Part shown: one piece after another, positions 44,717-57,534 of the stretch
How positions within the stretch are numbered: the first letter of the stretch is position 1
Layout of the letters: each line of letters opens with the position of its first letter
Notes under the pieces: generated by a model
The model's database searches: none
What the model saw: the letters and a program-made list of their open reading frames with translations, nothing else
Told to the model about the DNA's origin: nothing
Origin: Symbiodinium sp. CCMP2592
Lineage: Eukaryota; Sar; Dinophyceae; Suessiales; Symbiodiniaceae
Length of the DNA stretch: 64,000 nt
Direction of reading: 5' to 3'
NCBI GenBank assembly: GCA_905221615.1
Contig: CAJNDT010003224.1
Coordinates: 690,863-754,862, forward strand
Position numbers and translations under genes: made by a program

Positions 44717-45736
44717 GGGTAAGCTACGTGTACTGTACAGCGAGTGCCAGATGTTCTCTCAGGAAGCAGGACTAAGGAACCGGGAGACGATGAGTTTGCC
44801 GATAGGTATAGGCGTTCCGAACACAAGCCCCGGCCTCTCGTCCAATTATATAATGCTCTTTATGAATCCTGCTGAACGACGTGCTTTTATCAGTATAGCT
44901 GCCCCTGCATTGCACTGTTCAGATGATGTTCTGGAGCCAGAAGACTGACTTGGCTCTCTGGAGACCATCATGAAACCAGGTCGGAAAGGTTGACCCCATT
45001 CTTCCAGCAGCAGCAAGAAACATTGAAAAACAAAGCTTTCCAAATCGACAGTAAAAGAAATCCATTGGGAGCCTCTCTGCGACTAGTCCAACCGAAAACT
45101 AAAACCACATTCAACAAGAACGAACTAACATCATAGTGTAAGCAGCATTTCAAAACATAGGACATCTGAACATTCCATCCAAGACTGCACTGAACTGTGC
45201 GGCCGAAACCGTCCTTGAAGTGCTCCGTGTGTCGCTGCCAGAGTGAGAAGGGTGTGGCCTCTGCCCCAGGGCCTGCAACATGGAAATGGAAAGCATCTAG
45301 CCAAGGAGTGTGGGGGAACAGCGGTGTATTATCCTTAGGACTTCAGACACGCCTCTGCATGTACATGTTCTGTAGAACCTACAGATTCCAAATGGCAGAA
45401 TGAGCGGCCCTTTTTATCCTTGCCGAAGGGCCGTCCTTGACATGCACAAGTCGGTCGTCAATCGTGTGACAGCGGGGAACTGAACAAAAAGAACCCAACC
45501 ACAAAGTCTAATACATTATTCTGGTTTTCTGCAATCTTCTTAAGTTAATTCTCTTACGAGATTCAATGAACTGATTCAATGATTCGAAACATCGGGTCAT
45601 CGAACAACGTGTGTCATGCAAAACTTGCACGGGCGAGTCCACCGGCGACAACATTCGTCATCTCTTGTCTGACATAAAATCATACTTTGCGAAAGACACG
45701 TTGGAAAGTTATAGCATTACGTACACCGGGGACTTG
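44717..45736. other. spacer between methyltransferase and kinase genes
   Basis: About 1 kb. No exon seen. It should hold the methyltransferase 5' region and the kinase 3' UTR. Confidence 0.45.
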
Positions 45737-47701
45737 CTACGGCTCCTCTTCTTCGTCCAGCGACTGAATTGTCCTCGTGAAACGGCCCTGCAAATCCTTC
45801 AACAAATCGAGTGAGCTGCGCCTGTCCTGCTCCAATGTGAAGCATGAACCGAAAACGTGTGCAGCGATGTCGTCGTCCAGCAAGTGCAGGTCGCGTGCTC
45901 TCTCGCGCCATGCAGTCTGGAAACGAACGAGCGCTTGTGAGATGGTCGGCGTGTGCTTGACGAAGCCCTTCGGGTCGGGAGTGAACAGCGAGCGTGTCGT
46001 CTTCGCGTAGCAATCCCACGTCACCACACCGAGTGCCCACATGTCCGCCTTCGGGCCGATCTCCACCTCTTTCATCAAAGTGAAGCTGCTGAGCAGTTAA
46101 GGGAAACGACAACAAAATGAAACACATAGTCATACTTCCTGCCAAAAAACAAGTCAATTCTTAAAGACATGGCTGTTACTAGCAAGATATGAAGTTTTTC
46201 AGGCTATGTCTTTGACTAAGAAGCTGAGTCTACGACTGCATGTGCTGACATGACTCTTCTATGAATCAAGAATCAGATCTTTGTGTCAAGTTTTCAATTA
46301 CAATGGCCATTGCGAGTTTGCTAGTAGTAATGACATCAGTTGGATCCGGGAATGCCTGAGGTTGATCTGGTCCTGCAGTTCAGATCCGCAAAATCATAAA
46401 GTGTTACTAGAATGAACATACGCACCGGGCTTACTACTTTCAACTTTCTTCGACTAGGATTCATGGTCCAGGCCTTGCCGTCCCCGGAGTAAAGGCACTC
46501 GATCGGCCGGTAGTACGTCGTGTAGACTTCGTCAGCTCTGACTTTTGCTTTTCCATTGAGTGGCAAAGCTCGGCAAAAACCAAAGTCGGACAGCACCACC
46601 CGCTCGCCGAGGAGAAACACGAGGAAGTTGTTCGTTTTCACGTCCAAATGTACGATGTTTTTGCTGTGCACAAATGTAAGAGCTGCGAGTGTCTGCCGAA
46701 AGTACGTCGTTACTTGGGCTCGTCGTGTGCTCCAGGGAACTCCGTCCTGAAGGTCGTCCGTCTTCAAGTCCCGTGTGGCCTTCAAGAGGTCGCAGGAAGC
46801 CCGCTCCATTAGAATTCCCGTGTGCCCAGTCGAGGATGTCAGCAAGGCATAGAGTCGCAGAACATTCGGATGAGGTCCTATCTGGCTCAAAAGAGTGAAC
46901 TCACGGGTCAAGTCCCACGTCTTTTCGAGACCGTCTTGGTGCACGTCCAACAGTGCAGTCTCCCTGTCCGGCGTGCGAACGGCCACTTTCAAGGCTAACT
47001 TCAGGCCCTGGTACGTGCAAGCGAAAATCTCCCCGTACGTGCCGCGACCCATATGTTTCTCCTGCACCAGTGGGTCCTCGGCCGTGTAGCGAAAAATGCC
47101 ACGACCGTCGAAGTCCTGCGACTCTGCGACGTCCGGCAGTTCTCTGTCCATGAACGAAGCGGGGGGAACTTCCGTGTGTTTGGCCTGTCGAAATTCTTCG
47201 CGTTGGACCCGATTCTCCTGGTAGCCCTGCCTGGCCTTGCGTGTGTACTCGTCACGGAGGTCCTTTCGGTTGTGCCTCGGGGAACAGAGGAATTTTACTG
47301 GACGATTGGGTGAAAAGGTAATCCCCGAGTAAAAAGTAACATGACTTGTATTAGGACTTTTAGCTACATCTTATTAATTATGTCTGAAGTAAATAACTTT
47401 GGTACGTAGCTAAGATGGCATATTCGGGTTCCTGACCAGAATTGCCAAGATTTTACTTCCCGTGGCTTCAGATGACTTGGGGTTCTAGGCAAGGGGCACA
47501 TGTGTCAGTATCTATATTGATTTTGCAGCCAAGAAGCCACTTGCGCAGATAATGTTTTGAACCGCGAAGTGATGTTTTCCGGGACAGTCGACGACGAGAT
47601 TTGGGGTCCACAGAGTCCTTGCACATGTCCTGCATGAACAGCGCGTATGCCGAGGGTCGTCGTGACAGTCCCACCTCCTGTAACTTCGGCCGGGCCACCA
47701 T
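45737..47701 (-). CDS. HMG-box-like domain fused to a protein kinase, three exons
   Basis: Exon 1 (47,701-47,541) starts MVARPKLQEVGLSRRPSAYA then LFMQDMCKDS, like helix 1 of an HMG box. Exon 2 (47,275-46,438) continues HNRKDLRDEYTRKARQGYQE, like HMG helix 3, then the kinase: glycine loop GRGTYGEIF, ALKVAV with the Lys, catalytic loop HLDVKTNNFLVF, DFGFCRAL and YTTYYRPIECLYSG. Exon 3 (about 46,066-45,737) has the subdomain IX motif KADMWALGVVTW and ends DEEEEP then TAG. The exon 1-2 junction (intron 47,276-47,540) is phase-exact; the exon 2-3 acceptor is between 46,066 and 46,087. The catalytic loop has HLD instead of HRD, so it is a non-RD kinase; Lys, Asp and DFG are intact and activity is plausible. 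The HMG assignment is moderate, as helix 2 is weak. Confidence 0.8.
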
Positions 47702-48205
47702 GGCACGAGTAATACTTCGAGGATGGAACCACGAGTCGAGACATGTACAGAGACTCTTTCCGTTCCATTTATTTCAACAAAACTGAATTCTCATGGACTC
47801 CCACCGAGAATAACAACCTAGGTTTCAAGTACAAACATTTCTGGTACAATTTCCAGTTGCGCTACATGACTACTCATTATCTTGTGTGTCCGTGGGGAAA
47901 GTTACACAGAAGGTGAGTGAGGGCGCGTTGGCTCGCCATATCAGTACATGTCTGGCCTACTTAAAATACGTGCTCAATGCATGGACGACATGCTCCTGAA
48001 CTTGAACCCACATCACCGCCACTGTCTCACACACGTAGCAGTGCATTACAGAAGTCTGACTAGAAGCATCAATTGCACGGATCAAACACGCGTGCAAAGC
48101 GGAATAATCCTCTTTTGGGCCCGACGAATGTGTGCATCGATGCTGAACGACGATGTGCTACGAGGAGAAAAAGTCCAATCACGGGCATGTCAAGTCCGAG
48201 TGAAC
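47702..48205. other. spacer
   Basis: No exon seen between the kinase start and the stop of the next gene upstream. Confidence 0.45.
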
Positions 48206-49147
48206 TCAGGAGTCGAACCTTGTCAATCGCTCCTGCAAGTTTTCGGGTGGGTCACGTCCTTCGTGGTGCTCCACCCATGACCAACCTTGTGTTACACAGG
48301 CTCGACCGGCGGCAGCTTCACCTACTTGTGTCCATGAAATACTACGTGTAATGCTGACTACAGCTGTCTTGTACGACACCTTCCAACGACCATTCTTTGG
48401 GTCCGTCCAAACCTGTACAGTATCAGGAACCATGCTCTTCACAAGCTCGTCCGTCGTGGCATTCAGCTTTGCGTACACCCGGTCGTACTGCTGCTTTAGC
48501 TTTTTGCTGTCCTTCTCGGCCTTCTGAGTCTTGCGTCGGCGTGTGTCCTGTCCGGCCTTCCAAAAGTCCTTGTCCAGGTCCGAGACGGCGTTCTTGTACA
48601 TCGTGCATACCTTGGGTCGTAGACTTTTGGCCGAAACCGTGGACCGACGGGCACTGAGCTCCTTGAGGGCCTTGTCCTGCTCGCCAATGAGCAGCGTGTC
48701 CCGAACGACGGCTTCCAAGTCCTTGTCGTCGACCTCCGGCATCCACTTGTCAGTCTGATGCCTTGCCAGGATTCGTTGAACCACGTCCTCTTCGACCAAC
48801 GAGTTGTCCATGTTGAGCATGGCGGCAACAGCCAGCTGATGTCCTGCGTCCACACCTGATTTGGGTTGGGTGGCGGTCCAACCCATGTGCTGGCACAACC
48901 TGCGCAACAAAGCCTCAGAACAGGCAGCGAAGCCCTGCTCGGCGTGAAAGTCCAACGTGCCCATCTTCTTGTCCACCAAAAACACGATGCCGTTGTTGAG
49001 GTGGCTGCCCTGCGTGGAACGACCTCAGCAGTAGCAGTAGCGGCAGCAACACTCTTAGTAAAAAATGATCGCAATCGTTAAGTTTTGCGCCTGGTCAGTA
49101 AAAAGCGGTGATATCACTAGGAAGACTGGTAAAAAGACTCGAAAAGG

Positions 49148-49241
<94 letters not shown>

Positions 49242-49412
49242 CAGTAGTAGTAGTAGTAGTAGTGATAGTACTAGTAGTACTAGTAGTAGTAGTAGTACTA
49301 CTACTAGTAGTAGTACTACTACTACTAGTAGTTGCAGTAGTAGCAGTAGTAGTTGTAGTAGTAGTAGAAGAAGTTGTAGTAATACTAGTAGTAGGAGTAG
49401 TAGTACTGGTAC

Positions 49413-49444
<32 letters not shown>

Positions 49445-49587
49445 CTACTACTACTACTACTACTAGTAGTACTTGTAGTAGTAGTACTACTACTACAAGC
49501 AATCGCAGTAGTTTACAGTAGTAGAAGGAATCTCAGCAACAGTCCTAGTAGTAGTAGTATTACTACTACTAGTACTAGTACTACTAG

Positions 49588-49625
<38 letters not shown>

Positions 49626-52600
49626 ATACTACTGCTAGCACTAGTACTAGCACTAGTAGTATGGCCAAAAAAGTGGTAGCAGTACACACAACCACACCCT
49701 CCTTTCGTCAATACCCAAAACCTCGACGCACGTGCCATCCTGGGCTACTCAACCTAACTCTGTGAAACTTCGAATCCTTGACTGTCGAATCGCCTGAGTT
49801 GTTCAGAAACCCATAAAAAATAGCTTCAGTGCTACCCCCCCCGGGCCGAAACTTACAATCTGAACCGGAGAAGCCTTCCGTGTCAATCAATCATCGTCAC
49901 TCATTATAGGACGAATATATATGTAGAGAATGTCCGTGTCGGGCTGACAATGTTCAACTGTACTGCAGCCGAGGCACGCAGAGGTGAAACAACTCGCAGC
50001 CGCAACACTTCCAAGTCCAAAGATGTGCTGTGCATCCAAAAGAGAGACCGAACGCCCATGTTGAATTCGAAAACTCATGGTCCTTGTCCTTAACGATCTT
50101 GCCGGGCCATGCGAGTGCAGCCAAACGGTATGTCCGAACGATGAACAACGGGTCTGCACCTGCCAGTACAACATGTCCTTCGGGCAAAAGTCCAGAGCAC
50201 CAACCTTCTTCACAAAGCGACCATCGCTTGGCCCTCCACGCCTTCATCAGTAAACTGAAGGCAGCCAAAACCTCCTGTTCCTCGGCGTGGTTGTGGGAGA
50301 CCCAGTCCCTCGTCTTCGTCACGTCTGCAAGAAGCTGTGCTTCCTGCACCTCCGAGGCACTGACCTGCGTGCTGACCGACGAATCGGAACGACGACGAAC
50401 TGCTTGAATCTTCTTCTTCTCGGTGTCTTTGCAGAAAAGTTTGGCCACGTCAAACGCTGCCGGCGTGTGGTAGAGCTCCGTTGACAGTGCCTCCACCCTC
50501 TCGTACATCTTGACCACGGCCTGTTGGGTCACAGCCTTCCATCCGTCCAAACGACCCAAGTCCTTCGAAGACGAATGTCGTTGCTCGGCCTCGCGCTGGA
50601 CTTTATTACAGTCTTCGATGATCTTCGTGTTCAAGAGGCCCGACCAAATGCTGGTCAATACGTGTGCAACGTCCTCCGTAAGGCTCTGAAACCGGGTAGT
50701 GCAAAGATCGGCGAGGATGTACCGACTAATCGGCCCTTGGGAGAAATGACCTTCGAGCAATTTTTTTGCCATACGAGAACCACCACTGTGCGTGTCCTGG
50801 ATACAAGACTGCATCTCTTTGAAAAAATCCAAGCTTGCCCGACGGAACTGCTCTTCAGCATGGACTAGTCCTGCGGTCGCACCGAAACCTCCAGTATGGT
50901 ACAGCTGTGCCCCGGCCCGCAGCCGCAGGATCTGTAGTGTCAACTGCGTCATTTGGCCTGCGAGCGAGTCCTGCCAGACAAGCTCTGTCTCCTCCGGGGG
51001 TTGTGCGCGTGCCAGTGTCAGGTCGAGGCCGACACGAGATAAACCTTCCAAATTCGACAAAGTCCTGACGTGGTCCTTTGCAGTGCTCATCCAAGACCAG
51101 TGTGCCCAGCCAGAGTAGTAGTCCTTCGTCATGCCTTTGGAACGCAGCTGCTTGAGCATGAGCGAACAACGAAGCTCTTCGGGTTGCAAGACCTGGAACA
51201 TCATCCTGGCTGTCGTCTTGTTGTCCTGCGAGATCACGAACTTCGTCATTAAGTGTAGACTGTTCGCGCTGCCCTTCCGCTCCTGGTCCATGCCTTGCTT
51301 GGCCTCCTGTATGGCAGAAGACTTGCTTCCACCATATGGAACCGAGGCACGGGCCTGGTTGCTGTCCTGCGAGAAGAGGTCCTTAGTGGAAACTGCCCAG
51401 TTGTGCTCCAAGCAGACCACCGTGAGAACTAAAGCCAAGACCGACCACTCTTTGTCCAGCGCGCTGTGGGCCGTCGTCAGGGAATTGAACCGACTCTTGC
51501 TGGCCTTCGTGCCCTTGATGCGGATGCAGTCCATGTCGGGTAATGTCTGCAAAAACGACCTGCGTTTCTCCTCCGTGTTGTCGTCCAGGGGGGAGAGGCC
51601 GGCGTCCAGCAGAATGTCCGGGAAGAAAAGGAGCAATATCGGGTCCGAGGGGTCCATGTTGTCCTTCATGCGATTTGCGGCTTGCTGGATCTTCAACGCC
51701 CACGAGCCCTTCTGCCAGGGTCCATACCTGATGTTGTACAGCGAGATGCACCATGTGCAGAACTTCAGGAGTCCAGCGGCCGACAAGGCCAAAGCCACGT
51801 CGTTGTGCGACCTGTGGGCGGGGTCCGAGACGTGTTCGATCCAGAGGCTCTTTTTGTTCCTCAAGAAGGAGACAGCCGCCAGCTGTGTTGCTTCTTGGTC
51901 GGTGCACAAAATCATGATCGGTGCACGTTTAGCCTTCGTGTCGTCCTCCGCGGGGCCGGCCGGCGTGCTCTGGCAGCAGCCAAAAGTCCAGCCAATGGGT
52001 CGCAAGCCGTGGTTTATGTCCTGCATCCAAGACAGTGTGGCCAGCCGGTCCTCCGCATGACCAGGTCCAACGGGTTTCTCGATCCCGAGGAACTTCTTGG
52101 AAGCCTTGTTCCACATAGCTTTCCACTGCTCAGCCGACAAGACGGACGATTTCTGGACCTGCTGCGTGGTCTGACTACACAGAGAAAAATGTGAAGCAAA
52201 GCTTAGAGGAAGAGCTTGTCAGCAACAGCATGCAAAACAAACGACAGAGGTTGTTACCATATAATCACCCAGGGGCCCTTTTTTGGGGGACCGGCCGGTC
52301 AACTTAAGCGGGGATCTGGCGTACCTTTTTGGGGGCCGAAATGCAGCCAAAATGTGGCCGAAATGCGTTCCTCGGCCTCCACCCGGGACCCGGTCAACTT
52401 AAGCAAGGCTGTGCGTACCTACTCATCAGTAGAAGGGCGGCCGGGAGCCTTTATCAGGCCAATCCCGAAACCCAGGGGTCAGCGGGGATACGTGTACCTA
52501 TCTTTATATAAAATACAATAGAAAGACTCCGCCCCAAACCGAGCCTGAGCGGGGATACGTGTACCTCCCCTCGGAAAAACGATTTTGGTCGGACCCAGAA

Positions 52601-54181
52601 GCTACGAAAACGGCACCCAAAAAGGTCAACTTAAGCAAGGCTCTGACGTACCTCGCCTCTTGCCTAAAACGCCTCAGAAATATGTGTTGCTTAACAAAAA
52701 AAAAAAGCGCCTGCGGCGGGCAGACCCAAACTTTGTCCGTCGTGTGGTTGTACACCATGATGTTCAGCCAATCGTCACTTCCCACGTGCACTGCATCTGC
52801 CACCACGCACAAAATGTCCGTCGAGAGGAAATCTGACTTGCCCTGCGTGACATAGGCGTATCGCTCCATGCGTGCTAGCCTGTGTGCGTCCATAGAAGCG
52901 TGCTTCTTGATCTTTTGTTCGTCCTGCTGTTCGCTGCTGTCCTGCACGGTGAACGCATGTCCTTGCAATGTGGAGGTAAGTGTCCTGCGTGTGGCATTCG
53001 ATGAACTCGCAACCTCTTGTCGAAAACTCGTGGACGACCGACGATATCCGGAGGTGCTCCTGAAACAACAGGGGGAATATCAATTTTCGGGCTTTCAAGA
53101 CACAACCCTACATCTTAAAACCCCGGAACCCTCCAAACCCTTCAAACCCTCCAAACCCTCGAATCGAAACCTCTCTCCTAAGCTGCATCACTTGCTTCAC
53201 ATTCAAAGATGTCCAGCAGGAATGCGTGTCGTCCGACGAATCCATGGCACGTGCCAAAGCCGCCAACAAGTAGTACTTCGTCCTCAAACTAGATGACTTG
53301 CGAGTGTCTCCAATTGTCCGACGGGTGCAGTCCACATTCACATCCTGCAGCACGTCCATGAATCGGGAACGATCGCGGTGTAGTACTTTAGCAAGTAAAC
53401 TGTTTTGCAGTACAACCTCGTCCACGTCCAGCGAACCTCCTTTGAACGGCAGCACCAGAGTGTTTCCGTCCCACGTGAATGAGAAGTCCTGCGGGGTCTG
53501 CAGGAACAAGGAAGCGAGGCCTTGAAGCAACTCCCCGGCCAGCTTGGATACCTCCTCTGCCGGCTTCTTCCATTTGGCATCTTTGCGCATACCCTGGTGC
53601 CATTGATGCAAAAGAACAATCGTTGCAAAGCTCGACGTGGCAAACTCTGTACAACGTGTGCTTCGTCCAGCTGCTACCTCTTCCATCTGGTCACCCGTGT
53701 GCTCCTCATTGTCCGCTTGCTCGTTGTCGTCCTCCATGTCGTCCTGCATCTGCTGCGAGGATGCCTTTCGTTTGGTGCCCTTCTTCTCGGCGTTTGCAGC
53801 GTGCTCCTGCTGCTTGAGGAGGGAGAACGAACTCTGGAGAAAGTGCGACTCGATCTCTTTTTTCAGAGCGTCCTCCGTGTCTGTCCAGCAGGGCCATGCA
53901 ATCGTGAAGAGCTTGTTCCTGAACGTCGACACACTGCCTGCGAGGAAATTTCGAGACTCGTGTCCTCCGAGGAAGTCCACAAACCAACGCATGTGCCAAA
54001 AACGATGTCCATCCGTTACCTTGGTCTGCGGCTCTTTGAACTTGTAGCTCTCGCCCTTGAGGCTTCCGTGTGTCCCGCAGGGAATGCAAAATGCAACTGT
54101 CCGACGCTTGTCCGACGCAGAGCTGAAAAAAGCTGGAGGTCCTGAAGAAGAGGGTCCATCGGCAGAAGCGGGCTCCAGCAT
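48206..54181 (-). CDS. large multi-exon gene with TDQ/DPxHR/GPW signature, possibly transposase-like
   Basis: Exons: 54,181-53,171 (MLEPASADGPSSSG; TVAFCIPCGTHGSLKGESYK; GHRFWHMRWFVDFLGG; Lys/Glu-rich middle), 53,059-53,014, 52,961-about 52,690 (ARMERYAYVTQGKSDFLSTD), about 52,176-49,978, and 49,009-48,206. Junctions 1-2 and 2-3 (a 52-nt intron) and 4-5 (a 968-nt intron with TAG tracts) keep phase; 3-4 is unverified. Exon 4 has MILCTDQEATQLAAVSFLRN, then HVSDPAHRSHNDVALAL and NIRYGPWQKGSW. The last exon has a coiled-coil-like Lys/Glu part and ends ENLQERLTRFDS. TDQ and DPxHRxxND with GPW recur in a repeated dinoflagellate family I recall. Spaced Asp residues would fit an RNase H/DDE fold, but this is inference. 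No zinc finger or helicase motif seen. Confidence 0.65.
49149..49660. repeat. (AGT)n/(ACT)n tract inside an intron
   Basis: About 500 bp of AGT units that switch to ACT units several times (near 49,297, 49,440 and 49,570). It lies wholly in the intron 49,010-49,977. Poly-Ser and poly-Leu frames here are artefacts. Confidence 0.95.
52297..52653. repeat. five copies of a 23-30-bp module with splice-like ends
   Basis: Modules at 52,297-52,326, 52,392-52,420, 52,477-52,499, 52,544-52,566 and 52,624-52,653. The full form is ggtcaacttaagc followed by (gggga/aaggc), a few bases and cgtacct. Read on the minus strand each starts AG/GTACG or AG/GTACACG and three end in TTAAG. They lie between exons 3 and 4 of the large gene. 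A related double copy is at 39,061-39,103. Confidence 0.8.
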
Positions 54182-54669
54182 CTGATAGCGAGTGGATCAA
54201 TTCTACAGTCTGTTTCTGGTGAACGAATGTAGCAAAACTTTATAGGCTATGTCCCAGGAAGTATATGTGACATCTGCCAAACCAAGAGAAAGGGAGGCTC
54301 TGCAGGCATGCAGCTTTTATTCTGGAAGCCCAAAGACAGCGGCAACGAATCGCTGATGTCGCAAGGCAGTGCTCACACCACGTGTCATGGGTCTGTGTTC
54401 TTCTGCAACATGTATGTAGCACATACTGCAAGGCACCGCAAGGAAGTCATTATTGCAGTCAGCCATTCATCGCACGTATTCTTTTATGCAGCTTGCAAGT
54501 TGCCGGCTTCACGGCCCCAGTGAAACTCGTGCCTGTCCACTCACTCAGACACAATGGGTCGAACGGCGAGGCGAACGACATTGTGCTTTTCGAGTGAACA
54601 AACTGGACAGAACAACGAGTAAAGTCAACCCCAAACTCAAGACACACTGAACTACCAGGAGAGAGTGCA

Positions 54670-55589
54670 TTATGCACTCCGGACCGACGGGGTGCCCTGC
54701 GGCACATTGTCGCCGAGGCCAGCCGTGGTGTCTGCGTCCGACGACAAGTCGAAGGTCCACTTGGCCTTCATGTCCGGCAAAGTAGGAAAGAAACTCGCGC
54801 ATTCAAAACTGAACAACGAGTTATGCTGTCCATCTGAAATGACACAGTCCACCGCAAAAGGGTCGTCCAATTGCCACGTCTTGTTGTCCGGGAGAGTAGG
54901 AAGCTCGTGGCTGAGGTACGACTCGTTGGGTACGAACTCCGAGCGGGAACGGCGAGGGTGTCCATCTTGTGTGGCAAAGACGTGGCAGTACAACGTGTTG
55001 TTCTAAGTGACCAGATGTTGTACCTGTCCCGGTCAACACTGATAGCCTCCGCCGAGTTCACCGCAGCTATGTAGTTGCGACCAACGTCCTCCATGCGGGC
55101 CCTCGCTAACTTGACCAACGTGGACTGATAGCGAATGTCCGCACGAGATGGCAAGGACGCCGACTTGGCTGCCCAGAACTGGATCTCGAAGAGGGTCCGT
55201 AGGACGGGTTCGTCCTTCTGTACGTCCTCCGCGAGCTCCACACCGCAATGCTTGAGCATTAAGCTCGCCATCTCAAGCGGCAAACTGCCCCATTTGGTGC
55301 ACTTGCCCTTCCATCTCAGTCCACCGGTCTCCTCCTTCTTGGCAACGTCCTTCAGAAGACCATTCAACGAGCCCGAGCGGATCAGACCAGCGAGTGGAGA
55401 AATCCAAGTCGGGTTCTGGGTCAGCGTGTCTTGAATGAACCGCATGTCCACGTCGAGTATGGTGCTTTTGGAGTGCTGAACGGCGGATGCGAACGTCGCC
55501 TCGTTGCGCTCCCGGGTCTTGATGTCCTTCGCTTTCTGCTTCGCCAGCTGCTTGAGGGTGGGCTTGCGGGGGCCGGCATCACGAGGCAT
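54670..55589 (-). CDS. Lys-rich gene with apparent frame break
   Basis: Starts MPRDAGPRKPTLKQLAKQKA at ATG 55,589 and runs through DVDMRFIQDTLTQNPTWISP, SLPLEMASLMLKHCGVELAE and TLVKLARARMEDVGRNYIAA to ISVDRDRYNIW near 55,000. There the sensible frame moves by one base: NNTLYCHVFATQDGHPRRSR, then ESYLSHELPTLPDNKTWQLD, ending SVRSA and TAA at 54,670. Both parts look protein-like. No single GT-AG intron that repairs the frame was found, so this is a one-base indel, an unusual intron or a pseudogene. The gene lies just upstream of the TDQ/GPW gene on the same strand and could be its first part. Confidence 0.55.
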
Positions 55590-56073
55590 GCTGGGCAAGG
55601 TCCGTCGAGGAAGAACGACGGGGGAAGGATGATAAGACTGCACGAAGTCTCAACGCACAGGCAGGACGGCTTCGGAAAACCAAACAATCAATCAAGCCCT
55701 GCTGCTGGGTGGTCTCACAGTGCATTGTGACTGGACGAACATGGCAAGCAAGACACAAAGCGTAGACCGCACGAGAGCACAGTGCCTGAAACGAGAAGGC
55801 TCAGCGGCAGCGATGCCGGCCAATGGAGTCCGTGTCCTCCATATGAACAGGACAACAGCGATTGCAAGAGCGCCTTCCTCCAGCTGGTTGACTACTGGTC
55901 TAGTAATTACTCGTAGCAATACTAATCCAGATTGCGAAGAGTAGTACTAGCAGCAGTACCACTACTCATTAAAGAAAGGAAAAACCAGTAGGCCGAAATT
56001 GCAGTCCCTATTAGTTGAAGTAGAAGTATTAGTAGTAGTAGTACTAGTAGTACTAGTAGTAGTAGTAGTGTAC

Positions 56074-56128
<55 letters not shown>

Positions 56129-56364
56129 CGTAGTAGTAGTACTAGTACTAGTACTAGTCGTAGTAGTAGTAGTAGTAGTACTAGTCGAAATAGTAGTAGT
56201 AGTAGTAGCAGTAGTACTGGTTAGCTAGTAGTAGTAGTAGTAGTACTAGAAGTAGCAGTAGTAGTCGTAGTAGTGCTAGCAGAAGTAATAGTAGTACTAG
56301 CTAGCTAGCTAGCTAGCTGGCTAGCTAGTAGTAGTAGTAGTACTAGTAGTAGTACTACTAGTAC

Positions 56365-56441
<77 letters not shown>

Positions 56442-56442
56442 C

Positions 56443-56519
<77 letters not shown>

Positions 56520-56528
56520 ATTAGTAAT

Positions 56529-56593
<65 letters not shown>

Positions 56594-57534
56594 CAGTAGC
56601 AATGCTAGTAGTACTTGTACTAGTCGTGGTAGTAGTCGTAGTACTGAGTTGTACACCTCATGATTATTTTCCTGAATCAAGCCACACCCGAAGCCCCTCT
56701 GTGGACAAGTATGGTGAACTTCCAGAAGTGAAATCGGTTTATACCATGCACTGTAAGTAGATCTAGTTAAGGAGACACCACCCGCAATGAATAGGCCAGA
56801 ACTAACCTTAATGATTCACAGCCACAAACAACAAATCTAATGTGTAACGCCCAACACTAAAATTTACCGCTCACCCTCGATTCTATGCACTCGATGCTTG
56901 AAATGCTGAAATGGCAACCCAGGCAACAAACCGGACTCCAATTGCTCAAAGGCCTTTAACTCTTTATGTCTACGGCAATTGCTCCATGTCTGCTGCAGGT
57001 GGATCCTAACTTACCTCAGAGTCCGCGCAATGCCTTGTCACAATCCGAAAGCATGACCCCTGACTTAGTCCTCGTCCTGCCGTGTGGCCGTGCCCTGCGA
57101 ACCGAACGAGGAGTGACCGACCTCAATTGCAATGCATGAAGCACATGACAAACCTAGTACGAGTGACTGGTGACTGCGGGTGGTTCAAGCACTTGTCGCT
57201 TCCGAGTGTGACAGGAAAGAACACAGCAACTGTGCCGATGCAAATCGTCACAAACTGTGCAGCACCAGAACTCCGAGGACCCCGCCAAAGAGGTGCCAGT
57301 CCATGTCAGCAACCTGAAGCGCAAAAGTTTAAGTCAGCAAACAGTGCGATAGGAACTAACATCCGGCAAATGTAAAGTGTGCCAGGACAACTCTTTTGAA
57401 CGGCGAGAGCGAACTGATCTGAACTCCGAGTGCAGAAAACGTGTCACTTTCGAGACTGGCCGGCGAGAGCGAACTGCTCCAGAACTCCAAATGGAGACTG
57501 GCCGGCGGGTACGTCGTGCTTGAACGAACTGCGG
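55590..57534. other. spacer dominated by TAG tracts
   Basis: 56,035-56,645 is almost all TAG/CTAG repeat. 56,660-57,530 has no supported exon; a minus frame overlapping the last exon of the 57.5 kb gene is a shadow. Confidence 0.55.
56035..56645. repeat. (TAG)n tract with CTAG palindromic blocks
   Basis: About 600 bp of TAG units with ACTAGT inserts and one (CTAG)n block at 56,298-56,327. Mostly perfect from 56,365 to 56,590. Confidence 0.95.
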
